DNA of 64,000 bases from Virgifigura deserti (GTDB lineage Bacteria; Pseudomonadota; Alphaproteobacteria; Dongiales; Dongiaceae), in assembly GCA_003576685.1 (NCBI GenBank), contig QOZR01000001.1, positions 496,001-560,000 on the forward strand, written 5' to 3'. A program made the position numbers and the translations under genes. Positions 30,213-39,959 of the stretch are shown here, one piece after another. How positions within the stretch are numbered: the first letter of the stretch is position 1; each line of letters begins with the position of its first letter. The notes below the pieces were generated by a model. It searched no databases, was not told the DNA's origin, and was given only the letters and a program-made list of their open reading frames with translations.

Positions 30213-31357
30213 TGGCGCAGCGGGCGGTTCCTCTCGTCAAGCCGGCTCCCTCATCGCCACCCCCGGGATCGCCTCCGGTGACGGTCGAGTCCGCCGCAAT
30301 CCTGAATGCGCTGCCGGAGCCGGTCTTCGTCATCGACGAGGCCGGCTGCTTTCGCGCCGTCAATCACGCCGCCGAGCAGTTCTTCGACAGCGGCGCGGCC
30401 GCCCTAGTCGGCCGGCGCATCCGGGACCTCGTTCCCGCGGACAGCCCATTGATCGCGCTGATCGATCAAGTCCGCGCCACCGGCAGCAGCATGTCGGAAT
30501 ACGGCATCACGCTGGAGACGCCGCGGATCGGTTCGCACGTGATCAGTGCCGGTGCGGCGCCAATCGCCGAGGCACCGGACTGCGTCGTGGTTTCCGTGCA
30601 GCAGCTCACGATCGCGCACAAGATCGATCAGCAACTGACGCATCGCGGGGCCGCGCGGTCGGTCACGGCGATGGCGGCGATGCTGGCGCATGAGGTGAAG
30701 AATCCGCTATCCGGCATTCGTGGCGCGGCACAACTGCTCGAGCGGAACGCGAGCGCCGACGACCTGCAACTCACGCGCCTGATCTGCGAAGAGGCGGACA
30801 GGATCGTCGGCCTCGTCGATCGTATGGAGATGTTCTCCGATCAGCGGCCGATCGAGCGCAGCGCCGTCAACATTCATCAGATCCTGGAGCACGTCCGGCG
30901 TGTGGCGGAAAGCGGCTTCGCCCGCGGCCGGCGCATCATGGAGTCCTATGACCCCTCGCTACCTCCGGTCTACGGCAATCGGGATTTGCTGATCCAGGTC
31001 TTCCTGAACCTGGTCAAGAACGCGGCGGAGGCGACCGCGGAGACGGACGGCGCCATTATTCTGACGACGCGCTATCAGGACGGCGTGCGTCTCGCGGCGC
31101 CGGGAAGTCAGGCACGGGTGCATCTTCCGCTGCTGATCAGTGTGCAGGACAATGGGGGCGGCGTTCCCGAGGATCTGCGCCCGCATCTGTTCGATCCGTT
31201 CGTCACTTCCAAGATAGGCGGGAAGGGGCTTGGCCTCGCCCTTGTCGCCAAGATCGTCGGCGACCATGGCGGGGTGGTCGAGTTCAACGGTGAACCGCGG
31301 CGTACAGTTTTCAGCGTAAGGCTTCCGATGGCGCCCGTTTCGAGGGAGCTGGAATGA
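30212..31357 (+). CDS. ntrB: Nitrogen regulation sensor histidine kinase NtrB (GlnL)
   Basis: NtrB phosphorylates or dephosphorylates NtrC according to PII signals. The soluble 381-residue protein has an N-terminal PAS domain (~28-140, [20 protein letters not shown]), the HisKA box [19 protein letters not shown] with the phospho-accepting His near residue 161, and the ATPase domain with [35 protein letters not shown] and [10 protein letters not shown]. No membrane helix is seen, as expected. Its stop overlaps the ntrC ATG (ATGA), which indicates coupled translation. Confidence 0.97.
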   Translation: MAQRAVPLVKPAPSSPPPGSPPVTVESAAILNALPEPVFVIDEAGCFRAVNHAAEQFFDSGAAALVGRRIRDLVPADSPLIALIDQVRATGSSMSEYGITLETPRIGSHVISAGAAPIAEAPDCVVVSVQQLTIAHKIDQQLTHRGAARSVTAMAAMLAHEVKNPLSGIRGAAQLLERNASADDLQLTRLICEEADRIVGLVDRMEMFSDQRPIERSAVNIHQILEHVRRVAESGFARGRRIMESYDPSLPPVYGNRDLLIQVFLNLVKNAAEATAETDGAIILTTRYQDGVRLAAPGSQARVHLPLLISVQDNGGGVPEDLRPHLFDPFVTSKIGGKGLGLALVAKIVGDHGGVVEFNGEPRRTVFSVRLPMAPVSRELE

Positions 31358-32787
31358 CAGCAACAATCCTCGTCGCCGATGACGACCGTGCGATTCGCAC
31401 GGTACTGGACCAAGCGCTCGGTCGGCTGGGCCATCAGGTCCGCGCCACCGGCCATGCCGCGACCCTGTGGCAGTGGGTCAACGACGGGCAGGGCGATCTG
31501 GTCATCACCGACGTTCTGATGCCGGACGAGAACGGCCTCGACCTCATTCCGCGCATCAAGAAGCTGCGGCCGAACCTGCGGGTGATCGTGATGAGCGCAC
31601 AGAACACGCTGCTCACCGCGGTGCGGGCGACCGAGCGCGGTGCGTTCGAGTATCTGCCGAAGCCGTTCGACCTTCGCGAACTCGTCGGCGCGGTCGAGCG
31701 TGCGTTGAACCAGCCGCACAGCGTCGCTGCCGGGGAAGCTGCGCCCGCCGACGAGGAGGCGCTGCCGCTGATCGGTCGCTCGCCGGCCATGCAGGACATC
31801 TATCGCGTCCTCGCCCGCCTGATGGCGACTGACCTGACGGTGATGATCACCGGCGAATCCGGGACGGGAAAGGAGCTGGTGGCGCGCGCGCTTCATGATT
31901 TCGGAAAGCGGCGCGCTGGGCCGTTCGTCGCCGTCAATATGGCGGCGATTCCCCGCGAGCTAATCGAGAGCGAACTGTTCGGCCATGAGAAGGGGGCCTT
32001 CACCGGTGCGTTGACCCGCAGCTCTGGCCGGTTCGAGCAGGCCGCCGGCGGGACGCTCTTTCTCGACGAGATCGGCGACATGCCGCTCGAAGCCCAGACC
32101 CGCTTGCTGCGTGTCCTGCAGCAAGGAGAATACACGACCGTCGGCGGCCGCCTGCCGATCCGGGCCGACGTTCGGATCGTCGCCGCCACGCACCGCGCCC
32201 TGCCGCAGCTCGTCCGTCAGGGGCTGTTCCGTGAGGATCTGTTCTATCGCCTGAACGTCGTTCCGATCCGGCTGCCGCCGCTGCGCGAACGCGCCGAGGA
32301 TATCGCCGATCTCGTGCGTCATTTTCTCGCCGAGGCGCGAGCCGACGGGTTGCCGCCGAAATCGCTCGATGCGGCCGCGCTGGAGCGGCTCAAGGCCTAT
32401 ATGTGGCCGGGCAATGTGCGGGAGCTGGAGAATTTGGTGCGGCGCTTGGCGGTGCTGTACAGCGAGGACGTGATCGGACTCGACGCGATCGAGGCGGAAC
32501 TCGCAGAGGCGCCGACCGCATCGCTGCCGCTGCCAGCCGGTGAATCGCTCGGCGCTGCCGCCGAACGCCAGCTGCGGGAGTACTTTGCGGCGCATAAGGA
32601 AGGCCTTCCGGCCGCTGGCCTCTATGATCGGGTTCTGCGCGAGGTCGAGCGGCCGCTGATCGCGCTTACCCTCGAGGCGACGCGGGGCAACCAGATCCGC
32701 GCGGCGCAGCTCCTCGGCCTCAACCGTAACACATTACGTAAGAAAATCCGGGAGTTGGACATCCGTGTGGTCCGGAGCATAAAATAG
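31354..32787 (+). CDS. ntrC: Nitrogen regulation response regulator NtrC, sigma-54 activator
   Basis: NtrC~P activates sigma-54 promoters of nitrogen assimilation genes. The 477 residues comprise a receiver (1-120, phospho-acceptor Asp53 in ITDVLMP, Lys103 in LPKPF), the AAA+ domain (~138-375) with Walker A GESGTGKE (167-174), the sigma-54 contact motif GAFTGA (214-219) and [12 protein letters not shown], and a Fis-type helix-turn-helix at the C-terminus ([20 protein letters not shown]). All elements of an active sigma-54 activator are present, in contrast to NtrX downstream. Confidence 0.97.
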   Translation: MTATILVADDDRAIRTVLDQALGRLGHQVRATGHAATLWQWVNDGQGDLVITDVLMPDENGLDLIPRIKKLRPNLRVIVMSAQNTLLTAVRATERGAFEYLPKPFDLRELVGAVERALNQPHSVAAGEAAPADEEALPLIGRSPAMQDIYRVLARLMATDLTVMITGESGTGKELVARALHDFGKRRAGPFVAVNMAAIPRELIESELFGHEKGAFTGALTRSSGRFEQAAGGTLFLDEIGDMPLEAQTRLLRVLQQGEYTTVGGRLPIRADVRIVAATHRALPQLVRQGLFREDLFYRLNVVPIRLPPLRERAEDIADLVRHFLAEARADGLPPKSLDAAALERLKAYMWPGNVRELENLVRRLAVLYSEDVIGLDAIEAELAEAPTASLPLPAGESLGAAAERQLREYFAAHKEGLPAAGLYDRVLREVERPLIALTLEATRGNQIRAAQLLGLNRNTLRKKIRELDIRVVRSIK

Positions 32788-32861
32788 GTGATCCGAGTGG
32801 CGATCCTATTGATGCATCAGAAATCACGCCCGCAGAGGGCGCGACCGTAGCCGGCCCGGCC

Positions 32862-35135
32862 GTGACTAGCGACATCGCCGCGTCACCCGTCAAGATGCTC
32901 CGACGGCTCACGCGTTGGGGGCGGAGCGTCAGGCTCGAGCGGAAGCTCGCGGTCACGCTGCTGGTTGCCGCGTTGCTGTCGGGCTTCGCGACCTACCTGG
33001 CGCTGACCGGTGCGTTCGGGATCGCGCCGAAGCCCGATACGATTCTGCTTCTGCTGCTGTTGAACCTCGTCGTCCTGCTGCTTCTCGGGACGCTCGTGGC
33101 GCGGCGGCTCGTCATGCTCTGGATGGAGAGGCGGAGCGGTCTTGCCGGCGCCCGGCTTCACGCGCGCCTTGTCCTGCTGTTCAGCTTGGTCGCGGTGACG
33201 CCGACGATCATCGTCGCCACCTTCTCCGCCTTGTTCCTCAATCTCGGTATGGAGGCCTGGTTCAGCGAGCGCGTCCAGACCGCCGTGCGGGACTCGCTGA
33301 TCGTCGCCAAGGCCTATCTGGAAGAGCACCAGCAGCGGATCGGCGCCGAAGCCTTGGCGATGGCCAACGACTTGCGCCGGGAAGGTCCGATCCTGCTGAC
33401 CAACCGCCAGCGTGTCGAGCAGGTGATGGAGCTGCAGTCGACGCTGCGCTCGCTCACCGAGGCGGTCATCATCGACGAAGAGCGTCAGATCCTCGCCCAC
33501 GCCGGCTACAGCCTGATGCTCGAGTTCGACCTCGATCTGCCTGAGTGGGCGCTCGATCGAGCCCGGCGCGGCGAGGTGGTGGTTCTGCCGAGCGATACCG
33601 AGGACCGCGTTCGCGCCCTGGTGCGGCTCGACGATTACGCCGACACTTTCCTCTATGTCGGCCGCGTGGTGGACGGCCGCGTATTGAACCATCTCGACAA
33701 GACGGAAGGGGCCGCGCAGCTCTATGAACGGCTGGAGGGACAACGGTCCGGATTGCAGATCACCTTCGCCCTGATCTTCTTTATCGTCGCCCTGCTTCTA
33801 CTGTTCGCGGCGATCTGGGTCGCGCTGATCTTCGCCACTCAGCTGGTTCGGCCAATCAGCAGCCTCTTCGCAGCGGCACAGCAAGTGAGTACGGGCGACC
33901 TGTCCGTGCGGGTCCGCGAAGGCTCGAAGAACGACGAGATCGGCTCCCTCAGCCGTGCCTTCAATCGGATGGCCGCGCAACTCGAGAGCCAGCGCGGCGA
34001 TCTGATCGATGCCAATCGCCGGCTCGAGGAGCGCAGCCGGTTCACCAAGCTGGTCCTCTCCGGCGTCTCGGCGGGCGTGATCGGTCTTGACGTGCATGGC
34101 CGGATCAACCTTCCGAACCGGTCCGCGTCCGAGCTGTTGGGTACCGATCTGGGAAGCATGGTGGGGCAGGACCTAGCGGCGGTGACCCCCGAGATGGCGG
34201 AACTCGTGGAGGCGGCGCGGGTCCGCCCGAACCGCGTCGCGACGAGCCAGATCCGGCTGCTGCGCGGTGCCCATACACGGACGTTGCTGGTCCGGGTGGT
34301 CGCCGAAGTCGGCGAGGCTGGCCTCAGGGGCTTCGTCGTCACCTTCGATGATGTGACGGAGCTCCTGTCGGCGCAGCGCAAGGCGGCATGGGCGGACGTG
34401 GCACGGCGCATCGCGCACGAGATCAAAAACCCGCTGACGCCGATCCAACTCTCCGCCGAGCGCCTCAAGCGGAAATATCTGAAGGAAATCAAGAGCGATC
34501 CGGAGACCTTCACCGTCTGCACCGATACGATCGTGCGCCAGGTCGGCGATATCGGCCGCATGGTTGATGAATTCTCGTCCTTCGCCCGGATGCCGTCGCC
34601 GGTCATCCGACCGGAGAATCTCGTTCACCTCTGCCAGCAGGCCATATTTCTTCAGCAGAGCGCCCACCCAAAAATCGCCTATTCGATGGAGTTTCCCGAC
34701 GGCCCGGTGGCGGTACCGTGCGATGCGCGCCAGGTCGGGCAAGCGCTGACGAATTTGCTGCAGAACGCCGCCGACTCCATTGAGGCGCGGAAGAAACGGC
34801 CGGATACGCCTCTGCCCGTTGGCCAAGTTCTGGTCCGAATCACCCAGGAACCCGAGCAAGTCGTAGTGGCGGTCGAGGACAATGGTCGTGGACTTCCCGC
34901 GCAAGAGCGGGAGCGGCTCACCGAGCCCTATGTGACGACGCGGGCTAAGGGCACCGGTCTGGGACTGGCGATCGTGAAAAAGATCATGGAGGATCATGGG
35001 GGTGATCTGATATTGGACGACCGGGACGGTGGCGGAGCATCCGTCAGGCTCGTTTTCCGTGCCGCCGCCGCCCCGATCGAAACCGAGGACCCGCTTCCCG
35101 AGCGACAGACCGAACCGTTGGCCCATGGCGTTTGA
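32862..35135 (+). CDS. ntrY: Membrane sensor histidine kinase NtrY
   Basis: NtrY is the membrane kinase paired with NtrX, linked in alphaproteobacteria to nitrogen metabolism, redox and envelope functions. The 757-residue protein has about four membrane helices (three within the first ~135 residues, one near 305-330), an extracytoplasmic region between them, a HAMP domain (~330-385), a PAS domain (~395-500), the H-box RRIAHEIKNPLTPIQLSAERL and an ATPase domain with LTNLLQNAADSIEA, VEDNGRGLP and GTGLGLAIVKKIMEDHGG. The start codon is GTG (MTSDIAASPV); an ATG 11 codons later is an alternative. It overlaps ntrX by 11 bp. Confidence 0.95.
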   Translation: MTSDIAASPVKMLRRLTRWGRSVRLERKLAVTLLVAALLSGFATYLALTGAFGIAPKPDTILLLLLLNLVVLLLLGTLVARRLVMLWMERRSGLAGARLHARLVLLFSLVAVTPTIIVATFSALFLNLGMEAWFSERVQTAVRDSLIVAKAYLEEHQQRIGAEALAMANDLRREGPILLTNRQRVEQVMELQSTLRSLTEAVIIDEERQILAHAGYSLMLEFDLDLPEWALDRARRGEVVVLPSDTEDRVRALVRLDDYADTFLYVGRVVDGRVLNHLDKTEGAAQLYERLEGQRSGLQITFALIFFIVALLLLFAAIWVALIFATQLVRPISSLFAAAQQVSTGDLSVRVREGSKNDEIGSLSRAFNRMAAQLESQRGDLIDANRRLEERSRFTKLVLSGVSAGVIGLDVHGRINLPNRSASELLGTDLGSMVGQDLAAVTPEMAELVEAARVRPNRVATSQIRLLRGAHTRTLLVRVVAEVGEAGLRGFVVTFDDVTELLSAQRKAAWADVARRIAHEIKNPLTPIQLSAERLKRKYLKEIKSDPETFTVCTDTIVRQVGDIGRMVDEFSSFARMPSPVIRPENLVHLCQQAIFLQQSAHPKIAYSMEFPDGPVAVPCDARQVGQALTNLLQNAADSIEARKKRPDTPLPVGQVLVRITQEPEQVVVAVEDNGRGLPAQERERLTEPYVTTRAKGTGLGLAIVKKIMEDHGGDLILDDRDGGGASVRLVFRAAAAPIETEDPLPERQTEPLAHGV

Positions 35136-36528
35136 CATTCTGATCGTTGACGACGAGGCCGATATCCGGCTCCTGATCGCCGGCATTCTCGCGGACGAAG
35201 GCTTCCAGACCCGCGAGGCCGCCGACAGCATCTCGGCGCTCGAGGCCGTTCGCGCGCGCCGGCCGAGCCTCGTCATTCTCGACATCTGGCTGCAGGGCAG
35301 TCCCATGGACGGCATCGAGGTGCTCGAGGCGGTGAAGCGCGAGCATCCGTCCACCCCGGTGGTGATGATCAGCGGCCATGGCAACATCGAAACCGCCGTC
35401 GCCTCCATCAAGCGGGGCGCCTATGACTTCATCGAGAAGCCGTTCAAGGCGGACCGGCTTCTTCTCGTCGTCGAACGCGCGATCGAAGCGGCTCGGCTCC
35501 GGCGCGAGAACGAGGAGCTGCGGCTTCGGGCAGGCGGGGAGGCAGAGCTCCTCGGCGACTCCTCGGCCATCAATCAGGTCCGGCAGGCAATCGACCGGGT
35601 GGCGCCGACCGGCAGCCGTGTGCTGATCACCGGGCCGGCGGGAGCCGGCAAGGAGGTCGGGGCGCGATTGCTGCACCGGCGGTCGAAGCGGACAGGGGGC
35701 GCCTTCGTCGTTCTGAATTGCGCGACGATGCATCCCGACAGGCTCGAGGTCGAGCTGTTCGGGACGGAAGGCGATGCCAGCAGTGACACACTGGTCAAAA
35801 TTGGAACGTTCGAGCAGGCGCATGGCGGCACGCTTCTGCTGGACGAGGTAGCCGACATGCCCCTCGAAACCCAAGGGAAGATCGTGCGTGTCCTTCAGGA
35901 TCAGAACTTTCAGCGGGTCGGGGGCAGCACCCGGGTCGAGGTCGACGTCCGCGTCATTGCCTCGACCAATCGCGACTTGGCCGCCGAGATGGCGGCGGGA
36001 CGGTTTCGCGAGGACCTGTTCTATCGGCTGAACGTCGTGCCGATCCGTATCCCTCCGCTGCGCGAGCGGCGCGACGACATCCCGATCCTGGTACGCTATT
36101 TCCTCGCGCGCTCGGCCGAGGTCGCCGGACTTCCGGCGCGGACGATCGGCAGCGACGCAATGATCGCCTTGCAAGGCTATGACTGGCCCGGCAATGTGCG
36201 CCAGCTTCGCAACGTCATCGACTGGCTGTTGATCATGGCGCCGGGCGAGGCCGGGGACGTCATTCGCGCGGACATGCTGCCGCCGGACATCGGCAGCATC
36301 GCGCCGGCCACGCTTCGCGCTGACGACGGCGGCGAAGTGATGTCCCTGCCGCTTCGCGAGGCGCGGGAGGTCTTCGAGCGCCACTATCTGGATGCGCAGA
36401 TGACGCGGTTCGGCGGCAATATTTCACGCACCGCGGCTTTCATCGGCATGGAGCGCTCAGCGCTGCACCGCAAGCTCCGGTCGCTTGGCCTCGGCGCTGC
36501 GGAGCGGCCGTTGAAATCGGAAGGTTGA
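35125..36528 (+). CDS. ntrX: Response regulator NtrX lacking the GAFTGA motif
   Basis: The 467-residue protein has an NtrC-like layout: receiver (1-120, Asp53 in ILDIWLQG, Lys105 in IEKPF), an AAA+ region (~140-375) and a C-terminal Fis-type helix-turn-helix (ISRTAAFIGMERSALHRKLRSL). The sigma-54 contact loop is replaced: after ELFG come TEGDASSDTLVKIG rather than the HEKGAFTGA type sequence. Walker A is also altered to GPAGAGKE. It should therefore not be a standard sigma-54 activator, which agrees with what is reported for alphaproteobacterial NtrX. The start MAFDILIVDD at 35125 is the receiver start and lies inside the ntrY 3' end. Confidence 0.95.
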   Translation: MAFDILIVDDEADIRLLIAGILADEGFQTREAADSISALEAVRARRPSLVILDIWLQGSPMDGIEVLEAVKREHPSTPVVMISGHGNIETAVASIKRGAYDFIEKPFKADRLLLVVERAIEAARLRRENEELRLRAGGEAELLGDSSAINQVRQAIDRVAPTGSRVLITGPAGAGKEVGARLLHRRSKRTGGAFVVLNCATMHPDRLEVELFGTEGDASSDTLVKIGTFEQAHGGTLLLDEVADMPLETQGKIVRVLQDQNFQRVGGSTRVEVDVRVIASTNRDLAAEMAAGRFREDLFYRLNVVPIRIPPLRERRDDIPILVRYFLARSAEVAGLPARTIGSDAMIALQGYDWPGNVRQLRNVIDWLLIMAPGEAGDVIRADMLPPDIGSIAPATLRADDGGEVMSLPLREAREVFERHYLDAQMTRFGGNISRTAAFIGMERSALHRKLRSLGLGAAERPLKSEG

Positions 36529-36571
36529 TTACTTTGCGTGTCGATTCTCAACTTGCCGCGGACATGTTCTC

Positions 36572-37948
36572 ATGAAGGTGATCGTCTGTGGCGCCGGACA
36601 GGTCGGTTCCAACATCGCCCGCTATCTCGCGAGCGAGGGGAACGATGTCACGATCATCGACACGGAACCGGCTCTCGTCGAGAAGATCAGCAACAGTTTG
36701 GACGTCCAGGGCGTCGTCGGCTTCGCCTCGCATCCGGACGTGCTTGAGCGTGCCGGTGCCCGGGATGCCGACCTGATCATCGCGGTGACCTTTTACGACG
36801 AAGTCAACATGATCGCCTGCCAGGTCGCGCACTCGCTGTTCGACGTGCCGACAAAGATCGCCCGGGTGCGGCAGCAGAATTACCTGCAGCCGATCTGGGC
36901 CGATCTTTTCAGCCGCAACCACCTGCCGATCGATGCGATCATCTCGCCCGAGATGGAGGTCGCCCGGGCGATCAATCGCCGGCTGGCGATCCCGGGCGCC
37001 TTCGACGCAATTCCGTTGTCCGACGGCAAGGTCAGCCTTATCGGCGTGCGCTGCGACGCCGAGTGCCCGATCATCAACACGCCGCTGCGACACCTGACGG
37101 CACTGTTCCCCGACCTGCATATCACGGTCGTCGGCATCATCCGCAACGATCGCAAGATCGTGCCGACGGGGGAGGACGAGATGCAGGTCGGGGACGAAGT
37201 CTATTTCGTCGCCGATAGCGCGCACCTGACCCGTGCGCTCGCCGCCTTCGGGCATGAGGAGCGAGAGGCGCGCCGTCTGATCATCGTCGGCGGCGGGAAT
37301 ATCGGCTTGTTCCTCGCGGAGACGATCGAGGAGGAGCATCGCGACGTCGATGTCAAGCTGATCGAGCTCGACCGCAAACGCGCCGAGTTCGTGGCGCAGA
37401 CGCTCAGTCGGGTGGTCGTGATTCAGGGCGATGCGCTGGATGTCGAGATCCTGACCGAAGCCAACGTGAAGGCGACGGAGACGGTCATCACCGTCACCAA
37501 TGACGATGAGGTCAACATCCTGGCCTCGCTGCTGGCCAAGCGGTTCGGCTGCGAGCGCTCGATCACGCTGATCAACAAGACGACCTACGCGCCCTTGATG
37601 GGCAGCCTGGGGATCGATGCCGTGGTGAGCCCGCGCGGCATCACCGTTTCCACCATTCTCCAGCATGTTCGCCGCGGCCGCATACGCTCGGTCCACTCGC
37701 TGGGCGAAGGGTTCGGCGAGATCATCGAGGCGGATGCGCTGGAGACCTCGCGGCTCGTCGGGGTGCCGTTGCGCGAGGCGAAGCTGCCGCCGGGCGTGAT
37801 CATCGGGGCGCTGGTCCGCGACGGCGCGGTGATCATTCCGCGCGGCGATACCGTTGTTCGGATCAACGACCGGGTCGTGCTGTTCGCCGCGGCCGATGCG
37901 GTCCGGAAAATCGAGAAGATGTTCTCTGTAAGACTGGAATTCTTCTAA
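36572..37948 (+). CDS. trkA: Trk potassium uptake regulatory subunit TrkA
   Basis: TrkA is the cytoplasmic NAD(H)-binding subunit that gates TrkH/TrkG potassium channels. The 458-residue protein is an internal tandem of two RCK modules, each with a Rossmann strand and a regulatory C-domain: VCGAGQVGSNIARYLASEG at the N-terminus and IVGGGNIGLFLAETIEEEH near residue 235. A TrkA-C domain ends the protein (GDTVVRINDRVVLFA). The channel gene is not in the window. Its place after ntrYX is standard in this class. Confidence 0.96.
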   Translation: MKVIVCGAGQVGSNIARYLASEGNDVTIIDTEPALVEKISNSLDVQGVVGFASHPDVLERAGARDADLIIAVTFYDEVNMIACQVAHSLFDVPTKIARVRQQNYLQPIWADLFSRNHLPIDAIISPEMEVARAINRRLAIPGAFDAIPLSDGKVSLIGVRCDAECPIINTPLRHLTALFPDLHITVVGIIRNDRKIVPTGEDEMQVGDEVYFVADSAHLTRALAAFGHEEREARRLIIVGGGNIGLFLAETIEEEHRDVDVKLIELDRKRAEFVAQTLSRVVVIQGDALDVEILTEANVKATETVITVTNDDEVNILASLLAKRFGCERSITLINKTTYAPLMGSLGIDAVVSPRGITVSTILQHVRRGRIRSVHSLGEGFGEIIEADALETSRLVGVPLREAKLPPGVIIGALVRDGAVIIPRGDTVVRINDRVVLFAAADAVRKIEKMFSVRLEFF

Positions 37949-37964
37949 GAAGGGATCGTTGCCG

Positions 37965-38837
37965 ATGCCGCGTCTTGCCTATGTCAATGGCCGCTATGTT
38001 CCGCATGCGCAGGCCGCTGTCCATATCGAGGATCGGGGATATCAGTTCGCCGACGGCGTCTATGAGGTGGTGCCGGTCTATCGCGGAATCCTCGTCGATG
38101 AGGAGCCGCATCTCGACCGTCTCGACCGGTCGTTGTCGGAACTCCGGATCGCTTGGCCGATGTCCCGCGAGGCGCTGCGGCTCATCCTTGGCGAACTCAT
38201 CCGCCGCAACGGGCTGACCAACGGACTCGTCTATCTGCAGATGACGCGGGGAACGGCGCCGCGCGATCATAAATTCCCAGCCGCCAGCGAAACCGCGCTC
38301 GTCATCACCACGAAGCGCCAGAATCCGATCTCCGAAGCGGTGCTGGCCGAGGGCGTTTCGGTCATCACGATTCCGGACATTCGCTGGCGACGCTGCGACA
38401 TCAAATCCATCTCGCTGCTTCCGAACGTCCTCGGCAAGCAGCAGGCCGTCGAAGCGGGGGCCTATGAGGCTTGGCAGGTCGATGACGACGGGTATGTGAC
38501 AGAAGGCACCTCGACCAACGCCTGGATCGTCAGCGCCGAGGGGCAGTTGGTGACGCGCGGGGTCGAACACGCGATCCTCAACGGCATCACCCGGCGCTCG
38601 CTCCTCGACCTAGTACGCGAGGCCGGCATCGCGCTCGAGGAGCGCCGGTTCACCGTCGCCGAGGCAAAGGCCGCGCGCGAGGCCTTCCTCACCAGCAGCA
38701 GTTCCTTCGTGCTGCCGATCACGCGCATCGACGACAGTCCGGTCGGCAGCGGCAAGCCGGGCGCCCTGACCAAGCGTTTGCGCGAACATTACGTCAGCCA
38801 CATCACCCACGCCGAACGCAAAAAAGCCCTGGCATGA
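37965..38837 (+). CDS. dat: D-amino acid aminotransferase (class IV PLP enzyme)
   Basis: The 290-residue protein is a fold-type IV aminotransferase, most like D-alanine transaminases. The pattern includes YVNGRYVPHAQAAVHIEDRGYQFADGVYE, the PLP lysine in CDIKSISLLPNVLGKQQA, GYVTEGTSTNAWIV and HAILNGITRR. D-alanine transaminase makes D-glutamate from D-alanine and 2-oxoglutarate; branched-chain or aminodeoxychorismate lyase relatives are less likely given VYEVVPVYRG. The ATG at 37965 has AGGG 10 nt upstream; a TTG two codons earlier is badly spaced. The stop overlaps the next gene (ATGA). Confidence 0.88.
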   Translation: MPRLAYVNGRYVPHAQAAVHIEDRGYQFADGVYEVVPVYRGILVDEEPHLDRLDRSLSELRIAWPMSREALRLILGELIRRNGLTNGLVYLQMTRGTAPRDHKFPAASETALVITTKRQNPISEAVLAEGVSVITIPDIRWRRCDIKSISLLPNVLGKQQAVEAGAYEAWQVDDDGYVTEGTSTNAWIVSAEGQLVTRGVEHAILNGITRRSLLDLVREAGIALEERRFTVAEAKAAREAFLTSSSSFVLPITRIDDSPVGSGKPGALTKRLREHYVSHITHAERKKALA

Positions 38838-39508
38838 ACTGCGAGCCCATGGCTTCGGTGCTGCGCCGGCCGCGCGCCATCCTGTTCGACTGGGACAATA
38901 CGCTGGTCGATAACTGGCCCGTGATTCAGGATGCGCTGAACACGACGCTGACGGCGATGGGGCATACGCCCTGGACTCTGGCGGAAACGCGGGATCGCGT
39001 CCGCGCCTCGCTCCGCGACAGCTTCCCGCGGATGTTCGGCGATCGCTGGCACGAAGCGGAAAAGATCTATTACGACACGTTTGCCGCCAATCACCTGCGG
39101 CGGCTGCAGGAGATGCCGGGCGCCGGCGCCATGCTGGCGGGATTGGCGGCCCGCGGTCTCTACCTCGCCGTCGTCAGCAACAAGCAGGGCCGTTTCCTCC
39201 GGCTCGAGGCCGATCAATTGTCCTGGACCGGCTATTTCGGCCGCCTGATCGGCGCCAAGGACGCCCCGCGCGACAAGCCGGCAGTCGAACCGGTGGACTT
39301 GGCTCTGTCGGGCAGCAGAATCCCGCGCGGCGCCGATGTCTGGTTCGTCGGTGACACGGACATCGACATCAACTGCGCCGTTGGTGCCGGCTGCGTGCCG
39401 ATCCTGATGCGTGCCGATCCGCCAGAGGATCATGAGTTCGTCCAGAACCGCCCAGCTCGGCATGTCGCCGATTGCGACGCACTGACGGCACTGGTGGACA
39501 GTTTTTAG
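38834..39508 (+). CDS. HAD-superfamily hydrolase, phosphoglycolate phosphatase-like
   Basis: The 224-residue protein has the HAD motifs: DxD in ILFDWDNTLVDNWP (motif I), VVSNKQG (motif II), the lysine of RDKPAVEP (motif III) and VGDTDIDINCA (motif IV), with an alpha-helical cap between I and II. This is the haloacid dehalogenase subgroup that includes Gph. The substrate is not determinable. It is translationally coupled to the aminotransferase upstream and precedes hfq. Confidence 0.85.
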   Translation: MNCEPMASVLRRPRAILFDWDNTLVDNWPVIQDALNTTLTAMGHTPWTLAETRDRVRASLRDSFPRMFGDRWHEAEKIYYDTFAANHLRRLQEMPGAGAMLAGLAARGLYLAVVSNKQGRFLRLEADQLSWTGYFGRLIGAKDAPRDKPAVEPVDLALSGSRIPRGADVWFVGDTDIDINCAVGAGCVPILMRADPPEDHEFVQNRPARHVADCDALTALVDSF

Positions 39509-39597
39509 CGTCCTGCCACGAACGCCTCACAGCACCAGCGGTTTCCCTGTCCGAAAATCTGTGATACCGATTTACCGGGCTCCAGCGGGAACTTCAT
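39505..39597 (-). CDS. Possible 30-residue small ORF between HAD gene and hfq
   Basis: A minus-strand frame from ATG 39597 to TAA 39505 encodes MKFPLEPGKSVSQIFGQGNR plus ten more residues with two adjacent cysteines. A G-run lies upstream but only two bases from the ATG. The peptide looks protein-like, but no family is recognised and nothing else supports expression. Confidence 0.15.
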   Translation of the reverse strand: MKFPLEPGKSVSQIFGQGNRWCCEAFVAGR

Positions 39598-39705
39598 GAC
39601 CCCCAGAAGTGTTTCGCCGGATGCCTCTCGGTAGTAATTTCGGGCCCCGACTCGGGCTCCAAAAAAGACCGGGCCCCAAAAAACAGCAGAACATAAGGGG
39701 AGCCT

Positions 39706-39957
39706 ATGGCCGCAGAGAAATCGCAGAACGTTCAAGACGTCTTTCTGAACCACATACGCAAGAGCAAGATCCCGGTAACGGTATTTTTGGTCAATGGTGT
39801 GAAATTGCAGGGAATTGTCACTTGGTTCGATAACTTCTCGGTGCTGCTGCGACGCGATGCGCATTCGCAGCTTGTCTATAAGCACGCCATTTCGACCATC
39901 ATGCCGGCCGGTCCGATTCAGCTCTTCGATCCCGCCAAGGAGGCGGAAGAGGCATAG
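39706..39957 (+). CDS. hfq: RNA chaperone Hfq
   Basis: Hfq is a hexameric Sm-like protein that pairs small RNAs with mRNAs. The 83 residues cover the Sm1 motif ([21 protein letters not shown]) and the Sm2 motif [10 protein letters not shown], with QDVFLNHIR at the N-terminus, all standard. The C-terminal tail is short and acidic, as usual in alphaproteobacteria. AAGGGGAG precedes the ATG. hflX starts 2 bp after the stop. Confidence 0.98.
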   Translation: MAAEKSQNVQDVFLNHIRKSKIPVTVFLVNGVKLQGIVTWFDNFSVLLRRDAHSQLVYKHAISTIMPAGPIQLFDPAKEAEEA

Positions 39958-39959
39958 AG

